Shown piece after piece: positions 28,224-37,341 of a DNA stretch of 64,000 bases (the first letter of the stretch is position 1; every line of letters starts with the position of its first letter). Made by a program: the position numbers and the translations under genes. The DNA is taken from contig NC_013887.1 of assembly GCF_000025525.1 (NCBI RefSeq), positions 630,729 to 694,728 on the forward strand. Reading direction: 5' to 3'. Under the pieces are notes generated by a model. The model was not told the origin of the DNA, ran no database searches, and saw only the letters and a program-made list of their open reading frames with translations. The DNA comes from Methanocaldococcus sp. FS406-22. GTDB taxonomy: Archaea > AGJL01 > Methanococci > Methanococcales > Methanocaldococcaceae.

Positions 28224-29885
28224 ATGATAAGTGATAGAGTAAAAAAAGGAATAAAAAGAGCACCAAATAGAAGTTTATTAAAAGCTTGCGGATATACAGA
28301 TGAAGAGTTGGAAAAACCATTTATTGGCGTTGTTAATAGCTTTACGGAAGTAGTTCCAGGACATATACATCTAAGAGATATAGCTGATGCTGTTAAAAAA
28401 GGTATTTATGCAAATGGAGGGACAGCTTTTGAGTTCAACACAATGGCAATATGTGATGGAATAGCAATGGGTCATGAGGGAATGAAATACTCTCTACCTT
28501 CAAGAGAGATTATTGCTGATACCGTAGAGAGTATGGCAAAGGCACATGGATTCGATGGTTTAGTTTTAATCCCAAGCTGTGATAAAATTGTTCCTGGAAT
28601 GATAATGGGTGCTATAAGGACTGGATTACCATTTATAGTTGTTACTGGAGGGCCGATGTTTCCTGGAGAGTTGAGAGGTAAAAAGTATGATTTAATCAGT
28701 GTATTTGAAGGAGTTGGTGCCTGTGCAGCTGGGAAGATTACAGAGGAAGAGCTTAAAGAGATTGAGGACATAGCTTGCCCAGGAGCTGGTAGTTGTGCTG
28801 GGTTATTTACAGCGAATACAATGGCTTGTTTAACAGAGGCTATGGGGCTTTCTCTGCCTTACTGTGCTACTTCACATGCAACAACAGCAGAGAAGATAAG
28901 GATAGCTAAGAGAAGTGGGATGAGAATAGTTGATTTAGTTAGAAACAACATAACTCCAGACAAGATTTTAACTAAGGAGGCATTTGAAAATGCTATTTTA
29001 GTAGATTTAGCTTTAGGAGGTTCAACTAACACTACCCTTCATATTCCAGCAATAGCAAATGAAATAAAGCCAAAGTTCATAACATTAGATGACTTTGATA
29101 GGTTGAGTGATGAAGTTCCACATATAGCTTCTTTAAGACCTGGAGGAGAGCACTTTATAATTGATTTACATAGAGCTGGGGGAATTCCAGCTGTATTAAA
29201 AGTTTTAGAAGAGAAGATAAGAAAAAACTGCTTAACAGTTAGTGGAAAAACTATTGGAGAGATAATCAAAGAGGTTAAATATATTGACTACAGCGTAATA
29301 AGACCAGTAGATAAGCCAGTTCATAAAACAGCTGGTTTGAGAATATTGAAGGGAAGCTTAGCTCCAAATGGAGCAGTTGTTAAGATTGGAGCAGTTGATC
29401 CAAAGATGTATAAGCATGAAGGCCCCGCAAGAGTATTTGACAGCGAGGAAGAGGCAGTTGATGCTATATTAGGAGGAGAGATTGAGAGAGGGGATGTTGT
29501 AGTTATTAGATATGAAGGCCCAGCTGGAGGGCCGGGAATGAGGGAGATGTTAGCTCCAACTTCAGCAATTTGTGGAATGGGGTTGGATGATTCAGTAGCA
29601 TTAATTACAGATGGTAGATTCAGCGGAGGTAGTAGGGGGCCGTGCATTGGGCATGTTTCTCCAGAGGCAATGGCTGGAGGCCCGATAGCGATAGTTGAGG
29701 ATGGAGATATCATTAAAATAGATATGATAAATAAAAGGTTAGATTTAGCTTTAGAGGAAGAGGAGATTAAAGAAAGATTGGCTAAATGGAAAAAGCCAGA
29801 ACCTAAAGTTAAAAAAGGTTATTTAGCAAGGTATGCTAAGTTGGTTAGTTCAGCTGATGAAGGGGCTGTATTAAGATACGATTAG
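28224..29885 (+). CDS. ilvD: Dihydroxy-acid dehydratase
   Basis: This 553-residue iron-sulfur enzyme dehydrates 2,3-dihydroxy-isovalerate and its methylvalerate homologue in valine and isoleucine synthesis. Cluster ligands are seen in [11 protein letters not shown] near residue 117 and in [14 protein letters not shown] near 188. The C-terminal substrate region holds [22 protein letters not shown] near 465. ATG 28224 is preferred over 28209 because GAGGGAT lies just before it. The stop codon TAG is formed by the first bases of the inverted-repeat element at 29883, so that insertion has fixed the end of the protein. Confidence 0.95.
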   Translation: MISDRVKKGIKRAPNRSLLKACGYTDEELEKPFIGVVNSFTEVVPGHIHLRDIADAVKKGIYANGGTAFEFNTMAICDGIAMGHEGMKYSLPSREIIADTVESMAKAHGFDGLVLIPSCDKIVPGMIMGAIRTGLPFIVVTGGPMFPGELRGKKYDLISVFEGVGACAAGKITEEELKEIEDIACPGAGSCAGLFTANTMACLTEAMGLSLPYCATSHATTAEKIRIAKRSGMRIVDLVRNNITPDKILTKEAFENAILVDLALGGSTNTTLHIPAIANEIKPKFITLDDFDRLSDEVPHIASLRPGGEHFIIDLHRAGGIPAVLKVLEEKIRKNCLTVSGKTIGEIIKEVKYIDYSVIRPVDKPVHKTAGLRILKGSLAPNGAVVKIGAVDPKMYKHEGPARVFDSEEEAVDAILGGEIERGDVVVIRYEGPAGGPGMREMLAPTSAICGMGLDDSVALITDGRFSGGSRGPCIGHVSPEAMAGGPIAIVEDGDIIKIDMINKRLDLALEEEEIKERLAKWKKPEPKVKKGYLARYAKLVSSADEGAVLRYD

Positions 29886-29954
29886 TGTTTTTCAAAATAC
29901 TTTGAAAGAACCTTTTTAGTAAAAGTTGAACAAAATCAAAAAAATTTTGTAGCC

Positions 29955-30145
29955 AGAAAGCAGAGCTTTCTGCTTCACCAAAACCTAACACCTCCTCGCT
30001 TATGCTCGGAGGTGTAATTTAGAATTGCTGGGGTATACCCACAGGACTTTCACAGTTTTTAGATTATTAAGGAATTTAGATGCCAATGGCATCAATATTC
30101 AATAAGAAAAATTATTCCTGTGAAAGTCCTGTGCCAATAGGGGCG
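29955..30145. repeat. Nested palindromes inside the long miniature element
   Basis: In order these are CAGAAAGC/GCTTTCTG (29954-29972), ACACCTCC/GGAGGTGT (29988-30015) and a 15-base inverted pair ACAGGACTTTCACAG at 30041-30055 with its complement at 30118-30132. Inside the last pair is GATGCCA-A-TGGCATC (30079-30093), and outside it GGGGC-GTA-GCCCC (30140-30152). The 30041-30132 unit looks like a separate 92-bp element. Its left arm continues as dispersed repeat copy 3. Confidence 0.8.
30041..30083 (+). repeat. Dispersed repeat, copy 3 of 3
   Basis: ACAGGACTTTCACAGTTTTT, then GATTATTAAGGAATTTAGATG, aligns with the two other copies at 19115-19154 (minus) and 26053-26095. Its first 15 bases are also the left arm of the 15-bp inverted pair closing at 30132. 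Here it lies inside the long miniature element. Confidence 0.7.
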
Positions 30146-30278
30146 TAGCCCCTTGGCTTCTGGAATAATTAAGGCACTGATGAACGCCTTCTTAAAAGAA
30201 GGCGTTCAAATATTCCTTATCAATTTTATAAGTTTTGAAAAACACTATAAATTAAGAGAGTTTATAAGAGTTTAAAAA

Positions 30279-31445
30279 TTAATTTTTAACTTTTTTGCTA
30301 CATTTAGCTACAAATATGTGCTTCACTACTATTGGAGTTATTGTAGCAGTTATTACAGAGAGTGCTACAATTGTCACAAATATTTCATTTCCTATTAAAC
30401 CAAGCTCTCTTCCAATTGATGCCGCTACTAATGAGGCTGAAATTTTTGGGACTGTTAATAAACCCCCAATAATGTTTTTTATCCTATCAAAACCTAAAAT
30501 TCTTAAAGCTATAAAGCCAGACATGAATTTTAATGCCACTGCTGAAATTAATGTAATTAATAAAAGCTCCAAATTACTTAAATTAAATATAACTCTTATG
30601 TTCGTTTCCATCCCCAAAACTAAGAAGAATATTGGTATAAAGAAACCATAGCCAATTGCATTTAAATTTTTATTTAGAAGTTCATCATGCTCTTCCTTAG
30701 TTAATGCTTCACTAACAGCGACTCCACAGATAAAAGCCCCCACTATTGGGTGAATTCCAATAATTTCCCCAACTATTATGGCAATGAATATAATAAATAA
30801 AACATAATGTATCCTTTGAGCATGAAGTTTTTCAAATATGCCAAGAATATTTTTGGAGAGGGATGGAATAGCTAAAAGTAACACTCCAATATATAAAAAT
30901 GTCTCTAATAAGAACATCCCCACATTTTCTCCACCAACCCCTAACTTTATAACTACTGATAGCAAAAGGAGAGTAAATAAATCAACAGTAATTGTAGCAC
31001 TTAAAATTATAGTACCTAACCTTGTTTTAACCATTTTTAGTTCTTCCAATACTCCATAAACGATGGCTACAGAATGAGAAGCAAAGATTACGGCATACAA
31101 CAAACTTCCAATAAATCCTAATCCTAAAAACTGCCCAATTAAATAACCTCCAATACCTGGAATTAATAGTGAAAATAAACTTAAAATTAAGGAATTTTTG
31201 AACTCTTCCTTTAAAGTTTCGTTATCCACCTCAAGTCCAGCTAAAAACATTAGCATAATTGCTCCAAAATCTGCAAGCACCTTCAGTGTATTATCAACCT
31301 GCAATATATTTAACCCATAAGGGCCTATAATAATCCCTGCAATCATAATCGAAGTTATAGCAGGGATGTTAAATTTCTTTAATAGATTTGGCACGATAAA
31401 GATTATTGACAATATTATAAAAAACACATAATAATAACTTTCCAT
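30279..31445 (-). CDS. Cation/proton antiporter (CPA2, KefB/NapA-like membrane domain), 388 aa
   Basis: This polytopic membrane protein has about 12 predicted spans and the CPA2 family pattern. Features include IIIGPYGLNIL near residue 38, GLEVDNETLKEE near 70, FASHSVAIVYGVLEE near 121 and IHPIVGAFICGVAVSEA near 232. The expected second acidic position (ND) is replaced here by polar residues (SHS), so the exchanged ions cannot be fixed. There is no C-terminal TrkA-N domain, unlike Kef channels. The start follows GGTGGGG. It converges with ilvD across the miniature element. Confidence 0.87.
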   Translation of the reverse strand: MESYYYVFFIILSIIFIVPNLLKKFNIPAITSIMIAGIIIGPYGLNILQVDNTLKVLADFGAIMLMFLAGLEVDNETLKEEFKNSLILSLFSLLIPGIGGYLIGQFLGLGFIGSLLYAVIFASHSVAIVYGVLEELKMVKTRLGTIILSATITVDLFTLLLLSVVIKLGVGGENVGMFLLETFLYIGVLLLAIPSLSKNILGIFEKLHAQRIHYVLFIIFIAIIVGEIIGIHPIVGAFICGVAVSEALTKEEHDELLNKNLNAIGYGFFIPIFFLVLGMETNIRVIFNLSNLELLLITLISAVALKFMSGFIALRILGFDRIKNIIGGLLTVPKISASLVAASIGRELGLIGNEIFVTIVALSVITATITPIVVKHIFVAKCSKKVKN

Positions 31446-31531
31446 TACCCCACCATTAAAATTTTAATTGTTAGATTAGGGGATTATTTAATATTTAATC
31501 TTTATTGTTGAATTAAAAATTTGGTGATATG

Positions 31532-32305
31532 ATGTTAATCTTAGCTGGTTTAGGACTGTATGATGAGAATGACATGACATTAAAGACATTAAAATTTGCT
31601 AAAAAGGTAGATAAAATTTATGCTGAATTTTACACCGCAGTTTTAACAGGGACTACAATAGAAAAGATAGAAGAAGTTTTAGGTAAAAAGATTCATGTTT
31701 TAAGTAGAAAAGATGTTGAATATAACGGATATAAATTGATAGAAGAGGCAAAGAATAAAGATATAATGTTTTTAACTGCTGGAGACCCAATGGTTGCCAC
31801 AACACACGTTGATTTGGTTATAGAGGCAAAAAAGAAAGGGGTTGAGGTTGTTATTATAAATGCCCCCTCAATTTATTCAGCTGTTGGGATTACTGGACTG
31901 CAGTTGTATAAATTTGGTAAAACAACATCAATCGTTTTTCCAGAAGAAAACTACTTCCCAGAAACCCCATACAATGTAATAAAAGAAAACTTAGAGAGAG
32001 GATTGCATACCCTCTGCCTCTTGGATATCAGGATTGATGAGAATGAAAAAAGGTTTATGACAGCAAATGAAGGATTAAAAATATTATTGGAATTAGAAAA
32101 TAGAAAGAAAGAAAATGTTATAAATGAAGATACAAAGGCTGTTGTTGTAGCAAGAGCTGGAAGTTTAAAACCAAAACTTGTTTATGGAAAAATAAAAGAT
32201 TTAATTAACTATGACTTTGGAGAGCCTTTACACTGCATAATAATCCCAGGAAAACTCCATTTTATGGAAGAGGATGCGTTAAAATATTTATGTGAAAATA
32301 TTTAA
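31532..32305 (+). CDS. dphB: Diphthine synthase
   Basis: This SAM-dependent methyltransferase modifies the histidine of elongation factor 2 on the way to diphthamide. It has the tetrapyrrole-methylase fold. Conserved segments are LILAGLGLYDENDMTLK at the start, AEFYTAVLTGT near 33-43, FLTAGDPMVATTHVDL near 84 and INAPSIYSAVGITGLQLYKFG near 109-129. ATG 31532 is preferred over the adjacent 31529, since GGTGAT at 31523-31528 would otherwise touch the start. The length from 31532 is 257 residues. It faces the bpsA operon, ending 17 bases from it. Confidence 0.95.
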   Translation: MLILAGLGLYDENDMTLKTLKFAKKVDKIYAEFYTAVLTGTTIEKIEEVLGKKIHVLSRKDVEYNGYKLIEEAKNKDIMFLTAGDPMVATTHVDLVIEAKKKGVEVVIINAPSIYSAVGITGLQLYKFGKTTSIVFPEENYFPETPYNVIKENLERGLHTLCLLDIRIDENEKRFMTANEGLKILLELENRKKENVINEDTKAVVVARAGSLKPKLVYGKIKDLINYDFGEPLHCIIIPGKLHFMEEDALKYLCENI

Positions 32306-32321
32306 AATTTTTAAAAAATTT

Positions 32322-33374
32322 TTATGTTGTTGAACTTTCAGCATCGTTGTATAACTCATCTCCAATATCAACCTCTTCCTCAAACCCTCTGCTATCTTTT
32401 AGGGTCTCTATTCTGAACATATAGGACTTATACCAAATATCCTCTGGTTTTTTCTTTACAGGAGCTAATTTCCAAGCTCTTGTTTCTTCTTCATAACCCC
32501 AATTTACATAGTGGTTGAAATTTCTTATTATATCAGTTATAACTACATTGAACTCATTTATTAATGTTCTTTGAATCTCTCTCCACTTATCTAAAGAACT
32601 CTCTCTCCTTGTAATTCCAAAGTAACCAGCTCTTCTCTCTCCTTTTAGTGCTGATATTCCTCTACCAATGAATGTTTTTATTGCATAAACTGTTTCTGGT
32701 GGGTCTGTTATGAATGTATCAAATGCCTTACTGTATTTCTCTGGAAGTGGTTTTCTTAAATCTAAGGTAATAACCTCAATATTTTTGTAATTTAATTGCT
32801 CAGCAACCTCTTTTATGAAGTTGATTAATCTATCATCGATATCAACAACAACTATTTTCCTTGGAAGATTTGAGAGCATTAAAGCGATGCTTGTTAAGTC
32901 ATCATCCCCTAAAACTAAAACATCTTTGTTAAACAAATCTCCTCTTGAATTCATTAAAGCAATTCTTGAAATTGTACATTCTGGTGTAACAAAACCTTGG
33001 TCGTATTCGTGTTTTGGCATTGGTCTGTCTTTAACTATTTCTTTAAATCTTTCCAATAAATCTTGGTAGTTCTTTAAAGACACCCCTCTCCCTTCGCAAC
33101 ATTCGCAAACACTATCCTCTTTAGCTCCAATTCCATAGGATTTTATAAATTCATTTCCTTTTTCAGTAAATTCTATTCCGTTACCTATTTTTATTAAGCC
33201 TTCATTCTCTAAAACCCTTATGATGTCAGCAACTAAGGGCAATGGCTCCTCACTCAAATCAACAATCTTCCAAAAATCGCTTGTTGTTAAAATAGCTGAT
33301 AATACATTCTCTACTGACTTGTCATATACTGGAATCTCTGATTTTTCTCTAACCTTCTCTAAGATTCTCTCCAT
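32322..33374 (-). CDS. bpsA: N(4)-bis(aminopropyl)spermidine synthase
   Basis: BpsA makes branched-chain polyamines in hyperthermophiles by successive aminopropyl transfers from decarboxylated SAM. The 350-residue chain begins with a winged-helix domain. A cysteine cluster VCECCEGRG follows near residue 88. The Rossmann core has VLVLGDDDLTSIAL near 152 and FITDPPETVYAIKTFIGRG near 213, with the DPPE motif. GGTGAAA precedes the ATG, and the start overlaps the queD-like stop by one base. Branched polyamines stabilise nucleic acids at high temperature, which agrees with a hyperthermophile. Confidence 0.93.
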   Translation of the reverse strand: MERILEKVREKSEIPVYDKSVENVLSAILTTSDFWKIVDLSEEPLPLVADIIRVLENEGLIKIGNGIEFTEKGNEFIKSYGIGAKEDSVCECCEGRGVSLKNYQDLLERFKEIVKDRPMPKHEYDQGFVTPECTISRIALMNSRGDLFNKDVLVLGDDDLTSIALMLSNLPRKIVVVDIDDRLINFIKEVAEQLNYKNIEVITLDLRKPLPEKYSKAFDTFITDPPETVYAIKTFIGRGISALKGERRAGYFGITRRESSLDKWREIQRTLINEFNVVITDIIRNFNHYVNWGYEEETRAWKLAPVKKKPEDIWYKSYMFRIETLKDSRGFEEEVDIGDELYNDAESSTT

Positions 33375-33868
33375 TATTTCACCTCTTTTAGGTATTTTCT
33401 ATAACAAGCTCCCTGCCCTATTCCTTCGTTGATAGAGACCTCTATCCAATTTATATTTGAAAAACCGAGATTTTTTAAGCTATTTGCTATTTCATCTGCA
33501 AAATATACTGCCAAATCTTCAGCTGTAGTTGATGGAATAGGTAATAAAATGACATCCTCAACAGGAATACTGTATTCCTTATTCTCATATTTAAAGTATA
33601 GGGTTTTATCCCTTAACTCATAATAAACTTTATCATGATTTTTTGGTAGTATTAATTTATGGTCTAATTTATCACAAATTTCTTTCACAATCTTTTTAAT
33701 TATTTTGAAATCACATACAAAATTAAATTCTCCAGCTCTCTCTCCATACAGCTTTACATCCACATAATAAGAATGCCCGTGGATAACCCCACAAGTTGGA
33801 TGTCCAAATACAATATGGGCTGAAGAAAACCTTAAACCTGCATGCAGTCCATTTAACTCTAACATCAT
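33374..33868 (-). CDS. 6-pyruvoyl-tetrahydropterin synthase / QueD family protein, 164 aa
   Basis: The zinc-binding histidines of the family are in GLRFSSAHIVFGHPTCGVIHGHSYYV (the H..HxH set, residues about 10-35). KLDHKLILP near 67 and a C-terminal EVSINEG.GQG hold the active-site acid. It may make 6-carboxy-tetrahydropterin for 7-deazaguanine (archaeosine/queuosine-type) bases, or act in pterin synthesis; sequence alone does not decide. Its ATGATG start overlaps the stop of hacB, and its stop overlaps the start of bpsA. The three genes therefore form a tightly coupled operon. Confidence 0.88.
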   Translation of the reverse strand: MMLELNGLHAGLRFSSAHIVFGHPTCGVIHGHSYYVDVKLYGERAGEFNFVCDFKIIKKIVKEICDKLDHKLILPKNHDKVYYELRDKTLYFKYENKEYSIPVEDVILLPIPSTTAEDLAVYFADEIANSLKNLGFSNINWIEVSINEGIGQGACYRKYLKEVK

Positions 33869-34359
33869 GTTTTTACACCTTTTTTCAATTTTAGGTAATT
33901 AATTAATCCTCCTGCATTTAATATTTCCATCTCTAATCCCTTTGGTGCTTTACATTTTATTATTTTGTCTTTGTTAATTATTTTGATTTCCTCCTTGTCT
34001 AAATCAATCTCTACAATGTCCTCATCTTCAATCTTATCAGTATTTGCTATTATTGGGATTAATCCAATGTTGATGGCATTCCTATAAAATATTCTTGCAA
34101 AGCTTTTGGCTATAACAGCCTTAATCCCACAGTATTTTATTGCTATTACTGCCTGCTCCCTACTTGAACCACAACCAAAATTCTCTCCAGCAACTATCAC
34201 ATCCCCCTCCTTAACCTTCTTTGGGAAGTTTTCATCTATCCCAGCCATGCAGTGTGAAGCTAACTCATAAGGGTCTGTAGTTCTTAAATAAGGGCCGGGA
34301 ATTATTGCATCTGTATCTATATCATCCCCAAATTTGTGAACTCTTCCTTTAATAATCAT
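33865..34359 (-). CDS. hacB: Homoaconitase small subunit (aconitase-family swivel protein)
   Basis: This 164-residue paralogue of LeuD has the same core ([51 protein letters not shown]). The specificity loop reads YLRT, the sequence characterised in methanogen homoaconitase as allowing longer 2-oxosuberate-pathway substrates, while LeuD in this window reads YLVY. The enzyme would act in 2-oxosuberate synthesis for coenzyme B. The ATG follows GGTGAT. The gene leads the hacB-queD-bpsA operon and lies just downstream of the short miniature element. Confidence 0.92.
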   Translation of the reverse strand: MIIKGRVHKFGDDIDTDAIIPGPYLRTTDPYELASHCMAGIDENFPKKVKEGDVIVAGENFGCGSSREQAVIAIKYCGIKAVIAKSFARIFYRNAINIGLIPIIANTDKIEDEDIVEIDLDKEEIKIINKDKIIKCKAPKGLEMEILNAGGLINYLKLKKGVKT

Positions 34360-34445
34360 TCTATCACCAAAAATATTTTATCTGAACTTTAAAAATTTGA
34401 ATTTTAAAAGAAAATAATACCTAATGAAAATATTTAGGAAAAATT

Positions 34446-34552
34446 AGTATTTTTCAAAATACTTTAGTATAACTAAGGCACTGATGAACACCTTCTTTTA
34501 AGAAGGTGTTCAAATATTCCTTATTGCTTTGGTAAGTTTTGAAAAACACTAT
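34446..34552. mobile_element. Miniature inverted-repeat element, short copy (107 bp)
   Basis: Terminal repeats TAGTATTTTTCAAAA (34446-34460) and TTTTGAAAAACACTA (34538-34552) differ at one position. The central hairpin TGAACACCTTCTT (34486-34498)/AAGAAGGTGTTCA (34501-34513) has 13 pairs. Compared with the copy at 29883, one G-C pair is replaced by A-T on both arms. It lies between the end of livM and the start of hacB, and could supply a terminator or promoter for the latter. Confidence 0.88.
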
Positions 34553-34596
34553 AAATAAAATAGCATTTGCTATAAAAACTTTATTATTTAATTAAA

Positions 34597-35633
34597 TTAC
34601 TTATTACTAACCTCCATTATTTTCTTTTTCATTGGAGGAGTTATAATTGGTTTTTCAGGAATTAAACCAGATGGCTTGTAGTATAGAATGAGAAGCATTA
34701 AAACTCCAAATAACATATAAGATAGCCAAACTGGTTCAAATGGAATATTTAACGCATATTTTATATTATATTTGTATATATCTAATAAGACCTTAACTAT
34801 CACATAACCTAAAACCCCCAAAGCAACTCCTTTGTTATTTCCTTTTCCTCCTAATAGGACCATTAAGAATGGGAAGAAGGTCCAATCTACTCTTGTAAAT
34901 GCGTTAGCAATAATATTTACAGTATATAATGAATATAAAACTCCTGCAATTGCCCCAATCGCAGAACCAATAGCTACCGTTTTTATCCTCAACTTCATTA
35001 TATCTCTACCAAATGCCTTAACAGTATCTTCATTCTCTCTCATTGCCCTCAGTACTCTACCAAATGGTGTATTTAACAGCCTCTCAAAGAATAAATAAAC
35101 TAAGAAGGCAATAAATAACACAATCCCTGCAAACACCCAACCTCTGTACTCTCCAGAGACAAATGCTAAGATATCTGGAGTTGAAATTCCATAATAACCT
35201 CCAATTATATTTAGGTTATATGTGCAAATTAAAAGAACTACCTCACTTATAGCTAACAAGTGATTCCTAAATAATCCTCTTTTAACTTGGCACTTGGTAA
35301 AATAAAGATTGCTCCAACAACAAATCCGAGAATTGAAGCTAATATTATTGCCAATATTAAAATTCCAATTCCAATTAGTGGGTTTGAGGCAATTAAATTG
35401 TTTATCATAGATGTTGCATAGGTGCTACCTTCAATTAAACCTCCTCCGACACCAAAATATAGCATTAACAACCTATCTAAAATCCCTCCAACTGCAATAG
35501 CTCCAACCAACACTGATAACGCCTTACCAAAGTTTGGAATTCCTGCATAACCAAATTCCATATTCAATGATAATGAGACAATATAATAAAGCCCAAACCA
35601 TAACAAAATCATGGATATTATATCAATACTCAT
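34597..35633 (-). pseudogene. livM: LivM branched-chain amino-acid permease, broken by a frameshift
   Basis: Two overlapping frames together give a complete LivM-type permease. The first (35633 to 35253, 126 aa) ends in KLKEDYLGITC. The second (from about 35259 to 34597, 220 aa) resumes with LAISEVVLL. In intact family members these join as one segment (DYLAIVTLGFGE-like). One missing base, or two extra bases, near 35255-35262 explains the break. All expected membrane spans are present across both parts, and the ERLLNTPFGRVLRAMRENEDTVKAFG-type cytoplasmic loop is intact in the second. Start ATG 35633 follows GAGGTGAAA. It is either a real strain mutation or a sequencing error. Confidence 0.85.
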
Positions 35634-35656
35634 AATCTTTCACCTCAAAAAGTAAA

Positions 35657-36568
35657 TTATGAAATAGATAGCATCTTCCTAACTTTCTTCCAATCAACTC
35701 CGGTAATTCCATAAGGTGCTATTAATAATGTTGCTATCATTATTATTAAGGAAATAACCTTTCCATAAACTAAAAATCCTGTTCCAAATGCTTGTGCCAA
35801 GTAATAGGTTATTAAACTCTCAGATATTCCAATGATGTAACCCCCTATCAACGCTCCACTTATATGCCTTAACCCCCCAACAATACTTGCCGCAAAGATT
35901 GAAATAATAATTAAATCTCCTGTAGCTGGAACAATCTCTTGCATAAAAGGTAAAAGCCCTCCTGCAACTCCAGCCAAAGCTCCAGAGAGAATCCAAGAGA
36001 ATAACCTTGTTTTTTCTACATCAATTCCCATTGTTTGAGCAAGAGATGGGTTTTCCATTGAAGCTCTCAAAGCAATTCCAAACTTTGTTTTGTATAATAG
36101 AAGATAGAGTCCAATCAACAACAGTATGATAACAAATGTTGAAACAAATAAAATCCCCTTAAAACCAAATAATGAAAAATCCAAGTTTGCAAAAACGAAT
36201 TTTGCTTGGGTAGAACCAACAATTTGACTTAATATTTCAGAATAAGCCCCAATGGCTCCTAACAATATCAAATCAATAGCTAATGTTGCAATCATCAAAA
36301 TCTCTACTGAAGCTCCCCTCTTTATTAATGGTTTTAAAGCTAAATAAGTGATTAAACCAACAACTGCTCCAACAACGAATAAAACTGGCAAAGATAGGTA
36401 AGGACAAATACCAAACAACTTTAATAGTGTTAAAGCCACATAACTCCCAACTATTGCATAACTCCCCTGAGCAAAGTTTGGGACATTTGTTGTTATATAA
36501 GTTAGAGTTAAACCTAACGCCAATAAAACTAAAAGGTTAGAATAAATAATCGCCCCTTCTAAAATCAT
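35657..36568 (-). CDS. livH: Branched-chain amino-acid ABC transporter permease LivH
   Basis: This 303-residue membrane protein has about eight spans. It carries the LivH-type cytoplasmic loop with KTKFGIALRASMENPSLAQTMGID near residue 160, which couples to the ATPases. GLTLTYITTNVPNFAQGSYAIVGSYVAL near the N terminus and GALAGVAGGLLPFMQE near 195 are typical. It would pair with LivM in the inner permease heterodimer. GGTGAAA precedes the ATG. Its partner livM is frameshifted in this sequence, so the system may not be functional here. Confidence 0.93.
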   Translation of the reverse strand: MILEGAIIYSNLLVLLALGLTLTYITTNVPNFAQGSYAIVGSYVALTLLKLFGICPYLSLPVLFVVGAVVGLITYLALKPLIKRGASVEILMIATLAIDLILLGAIGAYSEILSQIVGSTQAKFVFANLDFSLFGFKGILFVSTFVIILLLIGLYLLLYKTKFGIALRASMENPSLAQTMGIDVEKTRLFSWILSGALAGVAGGLLPFMQEIVPATGDLIIISIFAASIVGGLRHISGALIGGYIIGISESLITYYLAQAFGTGFLVYGKVISLIIMIATLLIAPYGITGVDWKKVRKMLSIS

Positions 36569-36607
36569 TTTTTCACCTTGAAACTTTTAGTAAAACTAAC
36601 AATCTTA

Positions 36608-37321
36608 TTAAATAGCAGTTATTCCTAATGAATATTCCTTAAATTTCTCATGGTTTAACAACTCTTCCGCAGTTCCTTCAAATGCTACCCTTCCACTCAC
36701 AAACATATACCCGTTGTCACTAATCTCTAAAGCTCTTTTAGCGTTCTGCTCAACCAGCAGGATTGTTAAGCCGAAATCATCTCTCATCTCAATAATCTTT
36801 TCAAATATTAACTCAGCAAGCTTTGGAGATAATTGAGCTGTTGGCTCATCCAACATTAAAACTTCAGCATCCCTAACTAAAGCCATTCCCATGGCTAAGA
36901 ACTGTCTCTGCCCTCCACTTAATGTTCCAGCCTTTCTCTTTAAAATATTCTTAAGCTCTGGAAATACACTTAAGGCTATTTCTATCCTCTCTTTTACCTT
37001 ATCTTTATCTAATACATAGCCAGCAATCTTTAAATTCTCCTCTACAGTCAAATTAGCAAATACATTATTTGTTTGGGGGAGATAAGCAATTTTCATCCTT
37101 GCTTTTATGTGAGGAGGAATTCTCGCTATATCTTTATCTTTGAATATAATCTCTCCAGAATATATCTTTGTCAAACCAAATAGTGTTTTTAAAAATGTGG
37201 ATTTTCCACTACCATTTGGCCCAACAACAGTTGTAATTTTTCCTTTTTCTATTTTTGCATTTACATCAAATAGTATCTGTAACTTTCCATAACCAGCGTT
37301 TAGGTTTTTTACCTCTATCAT
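36608..37321 (-). CDS. livF: Branched-chain amino-acid ABC transporter ATPase LivF
   Basis: The ABC ATPase signatures are complete: Walker [15 protein letters not shown] near residue 33, Q-loop [16 protein letters not shown], signature [17 protein letters not shown] near 132 and Walker [14 protein letters not shown] with an H-like switch region. Start ATG 37321 is preferred, as GGTGAT at 37326-37331 lies four bases before it; the earlier ATG 37327 overlaps that site. The 237-residue length fits LivF. It is followed by livH and preceded by livG. Confidence 0.94.
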   Translation of the reverse strand: MIEVKNLNAGYGKLQILFDVNAKIEKGKITTVVGPNGSGKSTFLKTLFGLTKIYSGEIIFKDKDIARIPPHIKARMKIAYLPQTNNVFANLTVEENLKIAGYVLDKDKVKERIEIALSVFPELKNILKRKAGTLSGGQRQFLAMGMALVRDAEVLMLDEPTAQLSPKLAELIFEKIIEMRDDFGLTILLVEQNAKRALEISDNGYMFVSGRVAFEGTAEELLNHEKFKEYSLGITAI

Positions 37322-37341
37322 ATTCATCACCAAAATCAAAT

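Larger units (their letters stand above)
29883..30247. mobile_element. Miniature inverted-repeat element, long copy with nested insertion
   Basis: Perfect 15-base terminal inverted repeats bound the element: TAGTGTTTTTCAAAA at 29883-29897 and its complement at 30233-30247. The right 75 bases match the short copy at 34446-34552, including the 13-bp hairpin TGAACGCCTTCTT (30181-30193)/30196-30208. About 255 bases of extra palindrome-rich sequence separate the left repeat from this right part. No transposase is encoded. It occupies the whole 393-bp spacer between ilvD and the convergent antiporter gene, apart from about 30 bases. Confidence 0.85.

Noticed and set aside
34597..35633. Two separate livM-like genes
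   Set aside because: The two frames join precisely at one conserved segment and each lacks the other half of the permease; a frameshift explains this better.
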